From NCBI RefSeq assembly GCF_024649945.1, contig NZ_JANKMS010000010.1, positions 124,001 to 188,000 of the forward strand: a DNA stretch of 64,000 nt, given 5' to 3'. Every line of letters starts with the position of its first letter. Positions within the stretch are counted from its first letter, which is position 1. This document shows positions 36,519 to 44,889 of this stretch, piece after piece. The notes under the pieces are model-generated. The model did no database searches, was not told the DNA's origin, and was given only the letters and a program-made list of their open reading frames with translations. The stretch is from Flavobacterium panacis. Lineage in GTDB: Bacteria; Bacteroidota; Bacteroidia; Flavobacteriales; Flavobacteriaceae. A program made the translations under genes and the position numbers.

Positions 36519-36575
36519 AAAAAAGAAACACTCTAAAATCATAAAAATTCTTAATTCTATGATTTTAGAGTGTTT
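36519..36575 (-). terminator. Terminator after the four-helix membrane protein gene
   Basis: Perfect 18-base inverted repeat at 36526-36543 and 36558-36575 with a 14-base loop. Read leftward it is followed by six T. Confidence 0.85.
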
Positions 36576-36598
36576 AAATATTTGTTTTTATTGATTAA

Positions 36599-37036
36599 TT
36601 AATCGGCTGCATATTTATTATTCCAATACAACATCATCATTAATGTAACAATTACAGATGATGCAATTCCTTCAAACAACAAACAAATGCAATAAGTTGG
36701 TACCGATGGATTTCCTCCAAACATAAATGTTTCAGATAAGGTTTTTACATAAGCATCTCCGCCTCGCGCATAGCTGTAGACCAGTAATCCAAATACGCTT
36801 AGTGATACTCCGACAACAGAAGTTGCCATTGCAGAAACAGCGTTGGATACAAAATTGGTTTCTCCTTCGTGAAGGTTCATCTGCATTGTCCTGTTAACAC
36901 CGTAAAATATAAAGAATACATTAAGTGTTCTTAAGTAAAACAAATCTGCTAAACCCAAAACATTCATTAATAAAAAATAAATGCCAATTCCGAGAAAAAT
37001 CAAAAAACCGTTGGTAATTTCTTTAGGTAATTTCAT
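36599..37036 (-). CDS. Small integral membrane protein of unknown function
   Basis: 145 residues with four hydrophobic segments at about 9-28, 34-46, 66-90 and 112-135. The N-terminus is short and the C-terminus (YWNNKYAAD) is polar, so both ends may face the cytoplasm. A polar loop around 50-62 (NRTMQMNLHEGETN) separates helices 2 and 3. I do not recognise a named family. The gene has its own terminator. CAAATTTA at 37089-37096, which reads TAAATTTG leftward, is a possible -7 element. ribF is the next gene upstream. Confidence 0.75.
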   Translation of the reverse strand: MKLPKEITNGFLIFLGIGIYFLLMNVLGLADLFYLRTLNVFFIFYGVNRTMQMNLHEGETNFVSNAVSAMATSVVGVSLSVFGLLVYSYARGGDAYVKTLSETFMFGGNPSVPTYCICLLFEGIASSVIVTLMMMLYWNNKYAAD

Positions 37037-37152
37037 AGTGGTTACTTTTAAGAAGTTAATAGTAAATATTTGAAAAACAGTGTTCTATCAAATTTACTAA
37101 AAAAATAACTACGATGATTTAAAAACCGTTAAAACTATACAGTTGGATTTTT

Positions 37153-38082
37153 TTAAAGAAGATTTAAAAAAGCCAAAGATTCTGTTTGGTCCTGATTAAG
37201 CCGAGCTTTGAGTGCATCTAATGAGCCAAATTTTTGCTCTTCGCGAATATAATGAAGTAAGGAAACTTTGATATTTTGATCGTAAATATCTTGATCAAAA
37301 TTAAAAAGATGAACCTCGATTGTTTGCTTGTCACCATTCACAGTTGGATTAAAGCCAATGTTCATCATTCCGTAAACCGTTTCCTCATTCACAACAGCTT
37401 TTACGACATAAACACCAATCTTTGGAATCAGTTTATAATCTTCTTCAATATGAATATTTGCAGTAGGAAAACCAATTGTTCTACCCAGTTGTTTTCCTTT
37501 TACAACTGTACCGTTTAAGAAATATTCGTATCCCAAATATTTATTTGCCAAAGCCATATTGCCTTCATTTAAAGCTTTTCTGATTTTGGTTGAACTTACC
37601 GAAACATCTTGAATTTCTTCGGCCGAAATTTGTTCTACTTCAAATCCATATTCTTTTCCAAAAGCAATTAAATCATCGATATTAGCTGTTCGATTACGTC
37701 CAAAACGATGATCGTGTCCGATGATTATTTTATGAATTTGAAATTTATCTACCAAAATGGTGTGAACAAATTCTTCTGCGGTCAATCGTGAAAAACTTTC
37801 GTTGAACGGATGAACCACCAGATTTTCAATTCCTGTAGCTTCAAGAAGCTCTATTTTTTCATTGATAGTATTGAGTAGTCTTATTTCTGATTTTTCCTGA
37901 AGAACCATTCTTGGATGTGGAAAAAAGGTAAGAACAAGGCTCTCATATTTTCCGTTTTCAGTATTTTGTGTAATTCTTTCCAGAATTTTTTTATGACCAA
38001 TATGCACGCCGTCAAAGGTTCCAAGAGTTAAGATTGTTTTCTTGGTTGACTGAAAATCGTTTATAGAATGAAAGAGCTTCAA
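37153..38082 (-). CDS. ribF: Bifunctional riboflavin kinase / FAD synthetase
   Basis: 309 residues. The N-terminal nucleotidyltransferase half (FAD synthetase) shows TLGTFDGVHIGHKKIL with the HxGH motif, then TFFPHPRMVL and KIIIGHDHRFGRNRTANIDDL. The C-terminal half is the riboflavin kinase, with GTVVKGKQLGRTIGFPTANIH carrying the GxPTAN motif, and MNIGFNPTVNGDKQTIEVHLFNF. It phosphorylates riboflavin to FMN and adenylates it to FAD in the cytoplasm. Length and domain order are normal. It is divergent from the metallopeptidase gene. No FMN riboswitch was seen. Confidence 0.96.
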   Translation of the reverse strand: MKLFHSINDFQSTKKTILTLGTFDGVHIGHKKILERITQNTENGKYESLVLTFFPHPRMVLQEKSEIRLLNTINEKIELLEATGIENLVVHPFNESFSRLTAEEFVHTILVDKFQIHKIIIGHDHRFGRNRTANIDDLIAFGKEYGFEVEQISAEEIQDVSVSSTKIRKALNEGNMALANKYLGYEYFLNGTVVKGKQLGRTIGFPTANIHIEEDYKLIPKIGVYVVKAVVNEETVYGMMNIGFNPTVNGDKQTIEVHLFNFDQDIYDQNIKVSLLHYIREEQKFGSLDALKARLNQDQTESLAFLNLL

Positions 38083-38103
38083 AACATATTATTTAAGATG
38101 CTG

Positions 38104-38133
38104 CAAATTTATACTATTCTGTTTTAAATTTAA
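38104..38133 (-). promoter_or_regulatory. Possible ribF promoter
   Basis: Read leftward: TTA, a 19-base spacer, TAAATTTG. The -7 element is exact and the -33 element has two of three bases. The leader would be under 25 bases. Confidence 0.4.
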
Positions 38134-38274
38134 TACTGCTTAAATTGAATTTTAGTGAAGTTGTAATTTCTTTTTGTGAAAATCAGCGAACTCGTCGATC
38201 AAATTACATTAATTGTCTTATATATTGCACAATCTAAATTAATTGAAGTAATTTTGATGTTATATCCTACTAGT

Positions 38275-40950
38275 ATGAAAAAACGACTACTTTATATATT
38301 TTTTATTTTCTGTTGTTTGTCAGTAAATGCTCAAAATGACATTTTGTGGCAGAAAGTAACTTCTTCATCAGCGCTTTCGCGAAAAGTAAACAGTTCGGAT
38401 TCGGGCAAATTGTATTATAAATTAAATGCCGATTTGTTAAGCGCTAAATTGGCCTCAACGACAAGTAAATTTTCTTCAAAAGCCGAAACAGAAATCACGA
38501 TTCCAAACACAGATGGTACATTGGAACGTTTTACGGTTTGGGAATCTTCTAATTTTGATCCTGAGTTGCAGGCTAAATATCCCGAAATCAGAGCGTATGA
38601 AGGAAGAGGAATAGAGGATAAAAGTGCCAAAATTCATTTCAGTGTTGCACCAATCGGAATACAGACAATGGTTTTTCGTGTGGCCAAACCAACAGAATAT
38701 ATTGAGCAAAATCCAGATAACAAATCAGAATACGTAGTCTTTAAATCGGCAGATAATGCAGATTCAAAAATACGTTTAGAATGTAAAACCGTTAATACAA
38801 TTTCTGAAAATAAAACTTCGACTACAGCAAAAACAGCTTCAAGTGCTCAACAGTTTAAGACACTTCGTTTGGCTTTATCCTGTACAGGAGAATATACGGC
38901 GTATTTTGGTGGAACAAAAGCAGGAGCTTTGGCAGGAATGAATGCTACATTGACAAGAGTAAACGGAGTTTTTGTTAGAGATCTTTCTGTAAAAGTAATT
39001 TTAATAGCAAATAATGACGCAGTTGTTTATTTAGATTCTAAAACCGATCCTTATTCTGATGCTGCCGAGGGAGCAAAAGAAGGTGGAACCTGGGGGCAGC
39101 AAGTTCAGTCTACTTTGACCAGTGTAATTGGTAATGCAAGTTATGATATTGGACATTTGTTTGGAGCTTCTGGCGGAGGCGGTAATGCACATTGTATTGG
39201 ATGCGTTTGTGTAGATCCAACAGCAAGTGTGCCATATGGAAAAGGAAGTGCGTTTACTTCACCTGCAGATAGGAGGCCAGAAGGTGATACTTTTGATATT
39301 GATTTTGTTGCTCACGAAATGGGACATCAATTGGGAGGTTCTCATACTTTTTCGTATGCGCTTGAAGGATTGGGAACAAGTTATGAACCAGGCAGCGGAT
39401 CAACAATTATGGCGTATGCTGGTGTGACTGATTATGATGTTCAGGATAATTCTGATGATTATTTTTCTTATGCAAGCATCAATCAGATTCAAAATAACTT
39501 GGCGGGTAAAAGTTGTCCTGTAACAACAGCAATAGATAATAGTCCTCCCGTAATAAATGCAGGAGCCGATTATACAATTCCAATCAGTACGCCATTTATT
39601 TTAAAAGGAACAGGATCCGATCCAGAAGGAAATCCTATCACGTATACCTGGGAACAATATGATAATGCCACTACAACCTCTGGAGCAAATAGTATAACGT
39701 ACGCAACAAAACCAAACGGACCTATGTTTAGGTCATTGCCACCAACTACTTCACCGGTTCGTTACATGCCAGCACTAAGTTCAGTCTTAAATAATGTTTT
39801 AACAACCAGATGGGAGTCGGTTTCTTCTATAGCCAAAACAATGAATTTTACTTTAACGGGAAGAGATAATGCTCCCGAAGAAAAAGCTCAAACTGGAGTC
39901 GATGCTATGGTCGTTACCGTTAGTGCGTCTGCTGGACCTTTTGTAGTAACGTCACAAAATACTGGAGATGTATCATGGGAAAAAGGATCTGCACAAACTA
40001 TTACCTGGGGTGTCAATAATACAAATACACTTCCAGGTTCTTCCAATGTTAATGTGAAATTATCTTTGGACGGTGGATTGACCTTTCCTGTTACTTTGGC
40101 TGCCAATACTTTAAATGATGGTTCAGAAACCATATTGGTTCCTTCAGACATTGAAGCTTCTACCAATTGCAGACTTTTGATAGAGCCTGTCAATAATATT
40201 TATTATGCTGTAAACAGTACTTCTTTTGCAATAGGATATTCTGTAGCAACATCTTGTTCAACGTATAATTTCAACGGAGGTTATTCTACAGGAAATGGTA
40301 GTGCTTATACTAATAGTACCGTTACAGTGCCAACTTCAACAGGAACAGTTTCAGATGTCAATGTTTCGGTGAATGTTACACACGAAAGATTCTCAGATCT
40401 TGAAATGCAAATTACAAGTCCAAAGGGAACGGTAGTAAGTTTGTTTAATAAAAGCTGCGGAAATACAAATTCAACACTAGCACTTCAGTTTGATGATAGT
40501 GGGGCAAGTTTAAACTGTAGCACAACAACGAGTCAAATTGTGGTTCCTGCGAGTGCATTGGCAGCTTTTAATAACGAAGATCCTCAAGGAACATGGACTT
40601 TTGGAGTTCGTGATACTACCACCGGGGCTTTAGGAACTATCAATTCAGCTTCAGTCAATATTTGCAGCAAAACATATACGCTCGAAAATTCCGATTTTGA
40701 AAATATTAGTTTTGCCTTATTTCCAAATCCAAATAAAGGAAGTTTTACGATTCAATATGACAGAAATTCTACAAAAGAAGTCAAAGTTTATGTTCACGAT
40801 ATTTTAGGAAAATATGTCTACAGTAATACTTTTGGAGGTTCAGGATATTTTATTCAGGATATTCAATTGCCAAATGTTCCGTCAGGCGTTTATTTGGTAA
40901 CCGTTACAGATGGAGAAAAACGAACGATAAAGAAAATCATTGTGAATTAA
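38275..40950 (+). CDS. T9SS-exported zinc metallopeptidase (reprolysin-like) with P-domain
   Basis: 891 residues from the ATG at 38275, which starts the signal peptide MKKRLLYIFFIFCCLSVNAQ; the open frame from 38176 adds 33 unsupported residues. A propeptide-like region precedes the catalytic domain with HEMGHQLGGSH, zinc ligands His347, His351 and His357 and Glu348 as base; the Met-turn is in STIMAYAG. A PKD/Ig-like segment (~425 onward) and a proprotein-convertase-type P-domain (~659-799; HERFSDLEMQITSPKGT, DPQGTWTFGVRDT) follow. A classic type-A T9SS signal closes the protein (FPNPNKGSFTI, GVYLVTV, KKIIVN). A secreted endopeptidase. It ends three bases from the convergent comF-like gene. 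Confidence 0.92.
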   Translation: MKKRLLYIFFIFCCLSVNAQNDILWQKVTSSSALSRKVNSSDSGKLYYKLNADLLSAKLASTTSKFSSKAETEITIPNTDGTLERFTVWESSNFDPELQAKYPEIRAYEGRGIEDKSAKIHFSVAPIGIQTMVFRVAKPTEYIEQNPDNKSEYVVFKSADNADSKIRLECKTVNTISENKTSTTAKTASSAQQFKTLRLALSCTGEYTAYFGGTKAGALAGMNATLTRVNGVFVRDLSVKVILIANNDAVVYLDSKTDPYSDAAEGAKEGGTWGQQVQSTLTSVIGNASYDIGHLFGASGGGGNAHCIGCVCVDPTASVPYGKGSAFTSPADRRPEGDTFDIDFVAHEMGHQLGGSHTFSYALEGLGTSYEPGSGSTIMAYAGVTDYDVQDNSDDYFSYASINQIQNNLAGKSCPVTTAIDNSPPVINAGADYTIPISTPFILKGTGSDPEGNPITYTWEQYDNATTTSGANSITYATKPNGPMFRSLPPTTSPVRYMPALSSVLNNVLTTRWESVSSIAKTMNFTLTGRDNAPEEKAQTGVDAMVVTVSASAGPFVVTSQNTGDVSWEKGSAQTITWGVNNTNTLPGSSNVNVKLSLDGGLTFPVTLAANTLNDGSETILVPSDIEASTNCRLLIEPVNNIYYAVNSTSFAIGYSVATSCSTYNFNGGYSTGNGSAYTNSTVTVPTSTGTVSDVNVSVNVTHERFSDLEMQITSPKGTVVSLFNKSCGNTNSTLALQFDDSGASLNCSTTTSQIVVPASALAAFNNEDPQGTWTFGVRDTTTGALGTINSASVNICSKTYTLENSDFENISFALFPNPNKGSFTIQYDRNSTKEVKVYVHDILGKYVYSNTFGGSGYFIQDIQLPNVPSGVYLVTVTDGEKRTIKKIIVN

Positions 40951-40953
40951 AAT

Positions 40954-41634
40954 TTAATGCGCCATTGCTATACAAAGCACACTGACTTTAGCACCAGGAA
41001 TTTTTAATAAAGCTCTAGAACAAGCTTCAATAGTTGCTCCGGTTGTGAGTACATCGTCTACAATCAAGAAATGTTTGTTGTGATCGGTTTCATCGAATTC
41101 TACATCAAAAATGTTTGCGATATTTTCAGAACGGCCTAAAAGGTTTTTCTTGGATTGGGTTTTGGAGTATATTTTTCGCAAGAGAATTTTTTCATTAAAA
41201 GGAATTTCAAAACCAGAAGCAATTGCTTTTCCAAAAGTGGTAATCTGATTATATCCCCGCTCTTTAAATTTCTTTTTATGAAGTGGAACCGGAATCACCG
41301 TATCAAATGGAATTTTGAATTGAAGCTCTTTTAAATCTTCTACATACCAGTTTCCTAAAACTGTTCCGATTTCCTGATGACCTTTGTATTTTAAATTATG
41401 AATGAGTTCCTGTACCAATCCTTTTTTATTGAAATATAAAAATGCTGCTGCAAACTGCATGTCCACTTTGCCATAAAACTTTTTTACAGCTTCATTTTTT
41501 GAATCTAAATGATATTGAGTGAGAGGCATTTCGTGACGACAGCCTGTACAGAAAACATTTTCATTTTGAAGTAAAATAGAACGACATCCATCACAGACTT
41601 TAGGGAAAAACAAATTTATTAGATAATTAATCAC
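40954..41634 (-). CDS. ComF family phosphoribosyltransferase-like protein
   Basis: 226 residues. An N-terminal four-Cys zinc finger (VCDGC then FCTGC) precedes a type-I phosphoribosyltransferase fold, with the PRPP-binding loop LIVDDVLTTGAT near residues 190-201 and PVPLHKKKFKERGYNQ in the middle. In transformable bacteria ComF helps bring in single-stranded DNA; in Bacteroidetes homologues the role is less clear. It is convergent with the metallopeptidase gene with only three bases between stop codons and no hairpin, so the two transcripts must overlap. Confidence 0.9.
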   Translation of the reverse strand: MINYLINLFFPKVCDGCRSILLQNENVFCTGCRHEMPLTQYHLDSKNEAVKKFYGKVDMQFAAAFLYFNKKGLVQELIHNLKYKGHQEIGTVLGNWYVEDLKELQFKIPFDTVIPVPLHKKKFKERGYNQITTFGKAIASGFEIPFNEKILLRKIYSKTQSKKNLLGRSENIANIFDVEFDETDHNKHFLIVDDVLTTGATIEACSRALLKIPGAKVSVLCIAMAH

Positions 41635-41717
41635 TAAAAGGAAGATTTTATTTACAAAAATAACAAAATCACTACTTCAATCTTTATTATTTTTCTTTTT
41701 TTTAAAGGTACTTTTTA

Positions 41718-41725
41718 TATTTTTG
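41718..41725 (+). promoter_or_regulatory. Probable -7 element of glyS, very short leader
   Basis: TATTTTTG ends eight bases before the glyS ATG at 41733, so the leader would be only a few bases. No clear TTG is at the -33 position. Confidence 0.4.
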
Positions 41726-41732
41726 CATCACT

Positions 41733-43274
41733 ATGGCAAAACAAGAAGATATATTTAAGAATGTGGTTTCGCACGCAAAAGAGTACGGATTTATTTTTCC
41801 GTCAAGCGAAGTTTACGACGGATTGAGTGCTGTTTACGATTATGCACAAAATGGTGTCGAATTAAAAAAGAATATCCGTGAATATTGGTGGAAATCAATG
41901 GTTCAGATGAATGAAAATATCGTCGGCCTTGATGCTGCAATATTGATGCACCCAACTACCTGGAAAGCTTCGGGCCACGTTGATGCATTCAATGATCCAT
42001 TAATTGATAATAAAGATTCTAAAAAGAGATATAGAGCTGACGTTTTGGTTGAAGATTTCGCTGAAAAAATTCACCAAAAAGCACAAAAAGAAATTGACAA
42101 AGCTAAGGCTCGTTTTGGCGATGCATTCAACGAACAAGAGTTTATTACAACAAATGCTCGTGTAATTGAATATTTGGCTAGAGAAAAAGAAATCAGAGAG
42201 CGTTTAGGACGTTCTTTAGGAAACGGAGATTTAGAAGATGTAAAAGCTTTGATTGAAGAGCTTGAAATTGCGGATCCTGAAACTGGTTCTAAAAACTGGA
42301 CAGACGTTAAACAATTCAACTTAATGTTCGGAACTAAATTAGGTGCTTCTGCAGAAAATGCAATGGACTTATATTTACGTCCGGAAACGGCTCAAGGTAT
42401 TTTTGTGAACTTTTTAAACGTTCAGAAATCGGGTCGTATGAAAGTTCCTTTCGGAATTGCTCAAACGGGTAAAGCGTTCAGAAACGAGATTGTGGCAAGA
42501 CAATTTATTTTCCGTATGCGTGAATTTGAACAAATGGAAATGCAATTCTTCGTTCGTCCAGGAGACGAAATGAGATGGTACGAGCACTGGAAAACAACTC
42601 GTTTAAACTGGCATTTATCTTTAGGATTAGGTAAAGAGAACTACCGTTTTCATGATCACGAAAAATTAGCGCATTACGCAAATGCAGCAGCAGATATCGA
42701 ATTTAACTTCCCGTTCGGATTTAAAGAATTGGAAGGAATTCACTCTCGTACTGATTTCGATTTAAAAGCACACGAAGAATATTCTGGAAGAAAATTACAA
42801 TATTTTGATCCTGAACTAAACGAAAACTATGTTCCTTATGTAGTAGAAACTTCTGTTGGTTTAGATCGTATGTTCTTGGCTGTTTTTGCTACTTCATTAA
42901 AAGAAGAAACTTTAGAAGACGGTTCAGAAAGAACAGTTTTAAAATTACCAGCAGTTTTGGCGCCAACTAAAGCAGCAGTTTTACCATTGGTTAAAAAAGA
43001 TGGTTTACCAGAAATTTCAAGAAAAATCATTGAAGATTTGAAATGGGATTTCAACGTTGCTTATGACGAGAAAGATGCAGTAGGACGTCGTTACAGAAGA
43101 CAAGATGCTCTTGGAACTCCGTTCTGTATTACAGTAGATCACCAAACTCTTGAAGACGAAACGGTAACTATTCGTCATAGAGATACAATGAAACAAGATC
43201 GTGTAAAAATTACCGAATTAAGAGGTATTATAGAAAACGAAGTTTCGATGAAAAACTGGTTAATGAAAATGTAA
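41733..43274 (+). CDS. glyS: Glycyl-tRNA synthetase, homodimeric (alpha2) type
   Basis: 513 residues, charging tRNA-Gly. It belongs to the single-chain class II type. The N-terminus has FIFPSSEVYDGLSAVYDYAQNG and DAAILMHPTTWKASGH. Class II motif 2 is seen in FRNEIVARQFIFRMREFEQMEMQFF and motif 3 in ETSVGLDRMFLAVF; the anticodon-binding domain includes LPAVLAPTKAAVLPLVKK and YRRQDALGTPFCITVD. Length is normal for bacterial alpha2 enzymes. It has its own terminator. Confidence 0.97.
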   Translation: MAKQEDIFKNVVSHAKEYGFIFPSSEVYDGLSAVYDYAQNGVELKKNIREYWWKSMVQMNENIVGLDAAILMHPTTWKASGHVDAFNDPLIDNKDSKKRYRADVLVEDFAEKIHQKAQKEIDKAKARFGDAFNEQEFITTNARVIEYLAREKEIRERLGRSLGNGDLEDVKALIEELEIADPETGSKNWTDVKQFNLMFGTKLGASAENAMDLYLRPETAQGIFVNFLNVQKSGRMKVPFGIAQTGKAFRNEIVARQFIFRMREFEQMEMQFFVRPGDEMRWYEHWKTTRLNWHLSLGLGKENYRFHDHEKLAHYANAAADIEFNFPFGFKELEGIHSRTDFDLKAHEEYSGRKLQYFDPELNENYVPYVVETSVGLDRMFLAVFATSLKEETLEDGSERTVLKLPAVLAPTKAAVLPLVKKDGLPEISRKIIEDLKWDFNVAYDEKDAVGRRYRRQDALGTPFCITVDHQTLEDETVTIRHRDTMKQDRVKITELRGIIENEVSMKNWLMKM

Positions 43275-43293
43275 TCATTACAAACTATATTAT

Positions 43294-43330
43294 AAATCCC
43301 AAATTCCGTAAAGGAGTTTGGGATTTTTTG
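43294..43330 (+). terminator. Terminator after glyS
   Basis: A 14-base stem (aaatcccaaattcc / ggagtttgggattt, one G-U pair) with a 5-base loop, followed by a T-run. The remaining ~215 bases to the next gene hold no recognised element. Confidence 0.9.
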
Positions 43331-43546
43331 ATTTTTAAAAACAAGTATTTTATCGATGTTTTTTGCATTTCATCATTTTGTATCAACATTTCGATGTAAT
43401 GTGTTAACAATGAAAGGCTTAAAATTATAAAATCCGTATTTTTAAATGCGGAAAAATGCCAAAACCAAAAACCTTTTCGCAAAGGATCCTATTAAATTGT
43501 TTTTTTGATTGTGATTGTGAAGTGAGAAAAGCAACAAAACCAAAAT

Positions 43547-44365
43547 TTGAAAAAGTATTCGTATATTATTATTGATGATGATGCTGAAAGTATTTTGAAG
43601 ACCAAAACAACCGCTTCAGGTTTTTCAGAATTATCTTTTACGGCTTCTGCATCAAATTTTCAAGAGGGTTTAAATTTGGTTTTAGAGCATAAACCGGCTT
43701 TAGTTTTTCTGGAAATTGATCCTAAAAACAATGCGAGTCAATTATCTCTTTTATTTATTAGTGAACTTCACCGCTTTTTTCAAGAGATTCCTAAAATTAT
43801 TATTACTACTCATAAAAAAGATAAAGCTTTTGATGCCATTCAATACGGCGTCTTTGATTATATTTTAAAACCGCTATCGAATGTTGATCTTCTAAAAACG
43901 GTTTTGAAGCTTAAAAAGGCAAATTTAGATACTAAATCGGCTCCTTTTAAAGAAGAACAGACTTCTATTGTTATTGATAATGTAAATAACGTCACAATTC
44001 CCCAGAATATTGAAAAACCATTAACCATCTGTATAAAATCATACGGTGATTACCGGTATTTGAATGCAGACGATATTTGTTATTTTCAGGCCGATAATAA
44101 TTCGACAGATATTTATTTGAATACTGGTGAAATGATTACGGCATTTAAAACGTTAAAGCATTTTGAAAGTGTTTTAACGTATCCTTTTATCCGGATTCAT
44201 AATAGTTATGTTATTAATCGAAATTACATTTCGCGAATTCATAGCGGAAACTCAATCTGTTACATAAAAAACTCTTCCAAGAAAATCCCGTTTTCTAAAA
44301 CCTACAAAGCTAATGTAGATCTTATAATTTCTGATTTTGCTGCAGGAAATTACTTAGAAATCTAA
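43547..44365 (+). CDS. LytTR-type response regulator with atypical receiver (Glu at phospho-acceptor site)
   Basis: 272 residues with a TTG start; no earlier ATG fits and the first residues KKYSYIIIDDD begin strand 1 of the receiver. The acidic pocket is present (Asp10-12), the conserved Thr lies in IIITTHKK and the Lys in FDYILKPLS. The phospho-acceptor position in ALVFLEIDPKNN is Glu56 instead of Asp. The C-terminal LytTR DNA-binding domain covers about 170-265 (DICYFQADNNSTDIYL, FIRIHNSYVINRNYISRI). It may act without phosphorylation. It lies upstream of a small secreted protein gene and a histidine kinase/regulator pair. Confidence 0.88.
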   Translation: MKKYSYIIIDDDAESILKTKTTASGFSELSFTASASNFQEGLNLVLEHKPALVFLEIDPKNNASQLSLLFISELHRFFQEIPKIIITTHKKDKAFDAIQYGVFDYILKPLSNVDLLKTVLKLKKANLDTKSAPFKEEQTSIVIDNVNNVTIPQNIEKPLTICIKSYGDYRYLNADDICYFQADNNSTDIYLNTGEMITAFKTLKHFESVLTYPFIRIHNSYVINRNYISRIHSGNSICYIKNSSKKIPFSKTYKANVDLIISDFAAGNYLEI

Positions 44366-44541
44366 AAACCAGACGTTTACACGGATTTGCTACCCATTGA
44401 CTATCAATTGGGTATGATCTACCATAAACTCAATTTTTCGTATAAATTTTTTTCGACCTCCGTATTAGTTTTACACCATGATTCGCAGCAAACAGCGGTC
44501 ATTCTCCAAAAAAATTAAACAAACATTTAAAACCTCAGGTC

Positions 44542-44793
44542 ATGAAAAAAACAGCTTTAACAATCGGATTATTTTCTTTAGTAATGGTAGCAACTTCTTT
44601 TGCAAATCCTGAATTTTCTAATAATTCGTCGACTTCATTATTAAAAATTGATCCACCTGTTAATGGTCAAGGTATGACAGGAGGTACTAAAAAACGTGAT
44701 GTAGTTGCAAATAATGAATTGATGAGCAGAAATGATCAAACTAATTTTGCAAGTATCAATCAATCTGTTGGTGGAAATAAAAAAATGGATTAA
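44542..44793 (+). CDS. Small secreted protein, function unknown
   Basis: 83 residues: a clear signal peptide (MKKTALTIGLFSLVMVATSFA, cleavage near residue 21) and a mature part of ~62 residues, polar and Asn/Ser-rich with a Gly-rich stretch (PPVNGQGMTGGTKKRD). There are no cysteines and no lipobox. I do not recognise a family. The gene has a strong terminator and sits between the LytTR regulator and a TPR sensor kinase, so it may be a regulated output or a signal for them; this is inference from position only. The 176 bases upstream show no exact promoter consensus. Confidence 0.7.
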   Translation: MKKTALTIGLFSLVMVATSFANPEFSNNSSTSLLKIDPPVNGQGMTGGTKKRDVVANNELMSRNDQTNFASINQSVGGNKKMD

Positions 44794-44813
44794 TTCTATA
44801 TAAATAAATACTA

Positions 44814-44845
44814 AAAAAGCTGTCAATTTTTTGACAGCTTTTTTT
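44814..44845 (+). terminator. Terminator after the small secreted protein gene
   Basis: Stem aaaaagctgtcaa / ttgacagcttttt with a 4-base loop and a long T-run. Confidence 0.9.
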
Positions 44846-44889
44846 TTGTTCCTAGTTTTAGTATTTTTGGTAAAATTCGGAACCTAATA

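Noticed and set aside
36428..36520. N-terminal extension of biotin synthase by 31 residues
   Set aside because: The extension runs toward the upstream gene's terminator, has no family counterpart, and a good ATG exists at 36427.
36526..36575. 18-base perfect inverted repeat as possible insertion-sequence ends
   Set aside because: The loop is only 14 bases and a T-run follows on the transcribed strand; it is a terminator.
38083..38274. FMN riboswitch upstream of ribF; likewise TPP element upstream of thiL and a biotin box at bioB
   Set aside because: Leaders are too short or lack the conserved helices; none of the known motifs could be traced.
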